Shown: positions 5,555-6,890 of the stretch, piece by piece
Position numbering within the stretch: the first letter of the stretch is position 1
Layout of the letters: each line of letters starts with the position of its first letter
Assembly (NCBI GenBank): GCA_030609345.1
Contig: JAUWCK010000057.1
Coordinates: forward strand, 1-6,890
Length of the DNA: 6,890 bases
Origin: Methanosarcinales archaeon
GTDB taxonomy: Archaea > Halobacteriota > Methanosarcinia > Methanosarcinales > Methanogasteraceae
Direction of reading: 5' to 3'
Notes under the pieces: generated by a model
Told to the model about the DNA's origin: nothing
Databases searched by the model: none
Seen by the model: the letters and a program-made list of their open reading frames with translations, nothing else
Made by a program: the position numbers and the translations under genes

Positions 5555-6330
5555 CGATATACGGCAAAGGCGGGATCGGCAAGTCCAGCACCGCCTCAAA
5601 TGTCGCAGCAGCGTGCGCGGATGACGGGCATTCGGTCACCATCATCGGTTGCGACCCGAAGAGCGATTCCTCGATCACACTGCTCAACGGTAGGCGGATT
5701 CCGACAGTGATGGATCTGATACGGCAGGGAGCCAAGCTCTCTCCAGAGAATGTCGTCTACGAAGGTTACAAGGGCGTCAAATGCATCGAGGTCGGCGGAC
5801 CAGAGCCCGGCGTCGGATGTGCTGGCAGGGGAATCATCGTCGCGGTCACAGAACTGCAGAAGATCACAACAGTGCTTACAGAGAGCGATCTTGTGATCTA
5901 TGACGTGCCAGGGGATATCGTGTGCGGCGGCTTTGTAGCGCCGATCCGAAAGGGGCTTGTTAGCGAAGCATATATCATCTCGTCAGGCGAATACATGCCG
6001 ATTTATGCTGCAAACAACATCTGCAAAGGGCTTTTGAAACTGAAGATGCCGCTTAGCGGCGTGATCTGCAATTCAAGGAATGTCCCGAGAGAAGAAGAGA
6101 TTATAACCGAATTTGCGAGCAGCATCGGAAGTGAACTCGTTGCATTCATCCCGAAAGACGATATCGTGCAGGACTGCGAGCGGCAGGGGTTCTCTGTGCT
6201 CGAAAATTCCCCGGACTCCGCAATCGCAGATGTGTACCGCAAGCTTGCGAAAGCGATCATGAACTGCGAACATTCAGCGATACCGGCTCCGATGGAGGAC
6301 GACAGCCTCCGTGAACTGCTCAATATGTAG
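5533..6330 (+). CDS. cfbC: Ni-sirohydrochlorin a,c-diamide reductive cyclase, ATP-dependent reductase component (NifH-like)
   Basis: This 265-residue cytoplasmic NifH superfamily ATPase should work as a homodimer bridged by a [4Fe-4S] cluster. It passes electrons to CfbD for the six-electron reduction and gamma-lactam ring closure that turns Ni-sirohydrochlorin a,c-diamide into 15,17(3)-seco-F430-17(3)-acid, on the way to coenzyme F430 of MCR. Visible are the Walker A loop GKGGIGKSS (11-19), GCDPKSD (39-45), cluster ligands Cys96 (GCAGRG) and Cys131 (DIVCGGF), and switch II DVPGD (124-128). [18 protein letters not shown] and [16 protein letters not shown] fit my memory of methanogen CfbC better than nitrogenase NifH or BchL. 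Length is normal for CfbC. An in-frame TGA at 5524 rules out an earlier start. There is no good ribosome site, so translation is probably coupled to the overlapping upstream gene. No cfbD is seen next to it in the window. Confidence 0.85.
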   Translation: MYRTRRIAIYGKGGIGKSSTASNVAAACADDGHSVTIIGCDPKSDSSITLLNGRRIPTVMDLIRQGAKLSPENVVYEGYKGVKCIEVGGPEPGVGCAGRGIIVAVTELQKITTVLTESDLVIYDVPGDIVCGGFVAPIRKGLVSEAYIISSGEYMPIYAANNICKGLLKLKMPLSGVICNSRNVPREEEIITEFASSIGSELVAFIPKDDIVQDCERQGFSVLENSPDSAIADVYRKLAKAIMNCEHSAIPAPMEDDSLRELLNM

Positions 6331-6340
6331 GGGTATGTGC

Positions 6341-6346
6341 GAGGTG
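6341..6346 (+). promoter_or_regulatory. Ribosome binding site that decides the start of the gene after cfbC
   Basis: GAGGTG lies 6 nt before the ATG at 6353, an ideal spacing. The in-frame ATG at 6335 has no properly spaced site, so 6353 is chosen. Confidence 0.65.
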
Positions 6347-6352
6347 CAGACG

Positions 6353-6890
6353 ATGAACAGACAGATATTACTCGATCTTCTTACAAATATTCTAAGCTCG
6401 CAGGGGTACGATGTGAACCCCCTGATCCGGGGAACCCATCCGCGAACCGATCTGGTTGTTGCGAAGGACGGGAGGATGACCTGTATCCAGTATGGCGGGA
6501 CAGAGTCCGATCTGCGGTATTTCGCAGATGCCGTGCAGGGGGCTTACGATGCGCTCTTCATATCCGACGAGATCACTGACCAGATGGCGCTCTTCGCGGA
6601 TCGGTACAACATCAGGATGTGGGATCGTGCCGAACTTGAGATCCGCATCGGAAAGGCGATGCTTGCAGAGGCAGAAGACGCACGTTACGATCTTCTGGGT
6701 CAGGAGTACCAGAAGTCTCATGAGTGTGAGCCTCAGGAGTATCAGGGGTATTCTGCTGGCAGGATGCCAGAGATCATCGAGATCGCAAATGATTCGCGTG
6801 ATGCGCTGCAGCTTCGATGCGCGGCTATACGCGTGGATGAGAGACGTGCGATCGCGACTGCGAAGGGGTTCGTCAGCGGTATAACCGGTG
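6353..6890 (+). CDS. Protein with degenerate Mrr-like (PD-(D/E)XK) nuclease-type domain, C-terminus cut by window edge
   Basis: At least 179 residues; the frame runs off the window. Residues 1-105 have the layout of an Mrr-like restriction-endonuclease fold: helix, RTDLVVAKDG (31-40), CIQYGG (44-49), then a strand ALFISDEI (67-74) and RYNIRMWDR (84-92) resembling the end of Mrr-type domains. Asp33 could be the first acid, but the usual (E/Q)xK is Gln46-Tyr47-Gly48, so the catalytic Lys appears lost and DNA cleavage is doubtful. A linker rich in Glu/Gln/Tyr (105-135) leads to a second segment (about 138 on) of unknown kind. It follows cfbC by 22 nt on the same strand, so is probably in the same operon. 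The fold call is by eye; a non-nuclease binding protein is the likeliest alternative. Confidence 0.7.
   Translation, partial: MNRQILLDLLTNILSSQGYDVNPLIRGTHPRTDLVVAKDGRMTCIQYGGTESDLRYFADAVQGAYDALFISDEITDQMALFADRYNIRMWDRAELEIRIGKAMLAEAEDARYDLLGQEYQKSHECEPQEYQGYSAGRMPEIIEIANDSRDALQLRCAAIRVDERRAIATAKGFVSGITG

Noticed and set aside
5533..6330. Nitrogenase reductase NifH or chlorophyll-type BchL
   Set aside because: Sequence around switch II and after ([16 protein letters not shown]) fits CfbC, and no nif or bch neighbours are present.
6335..6352. Earlier ATG (6335) for the gene after cfbC
   Set aside because: No correctly spaced ribosome site; GAGGTG fits the ATG at 6353.
5390..6721. Open frames on the minus strand, and other-frame plus ones, around cfbC and its neighbours
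   Set aside because: All are shadows of better supported genes.

Overview
The window reads as chromosomal DNA of a methyl-coenzyme M reductase (MCR)-bearing archaeon: a methanogen, or an anaerobic methane or alkane oxidiser. The strongest marker is a near full-length CfbC-type NifH homologue (coenzyme F430 biosynthesis). Archaeal-style Shine-Dalgarno sites (GAGGTG), a BRE/TATA-like promoter, archaeal NosD-type surface beta-helices and a secreted octaheme cytochrome c agree with this. Cytochrome, dockerin and F430 gene together lean towards an ANME or Syntrophoarchaeum-like lineage, but that placement is inference.

Layout. (1) 1-1303, minus: a secreted beta-helix protein with ten coils, cut by the window edge just as a dockerin begins. 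(2) 1304-1654: non-coding, with candidate promoter and hairpins. (3) 1655-3697, minus: a secreted subtilisin-like protease fused to a shorter three-coil version of the same beta-helix and a complete dockerin. (4) 3698-3785: short gap holding a perfect 11-bp inverted repeat followed by a T tract. (5) 3786-5114, minus: secreted octaheme cytochrome c with two IPT/TIG-like domains. (6) 5115-5293: divergent promoter region. (7) 5294-6890, plus: a tight cluster of an acidic 86-residue protein, cfbC overlapping it by 22 nt, and the start of a protein with an apparently degenerate Mrr-like (PD-(D/E)XK) nuclease fold.

How it fits together. The three minus-strand genes all encode exported proteins. Two are paralogous over the beta-helix and tail, share a 165-bp tract with one mismatch, and both lead into a dockerin, so they could dock on the same cohesin-bearing surface partner. 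The cytochrome would carry electrons outside the membrane. The plus-strand cluster is cytoplasmic and concerned with F430; its two flanking genes are uncharacterised and are the best candidates here for new biology. No tRNA, rRNA, CRISPR array or transposase was found.
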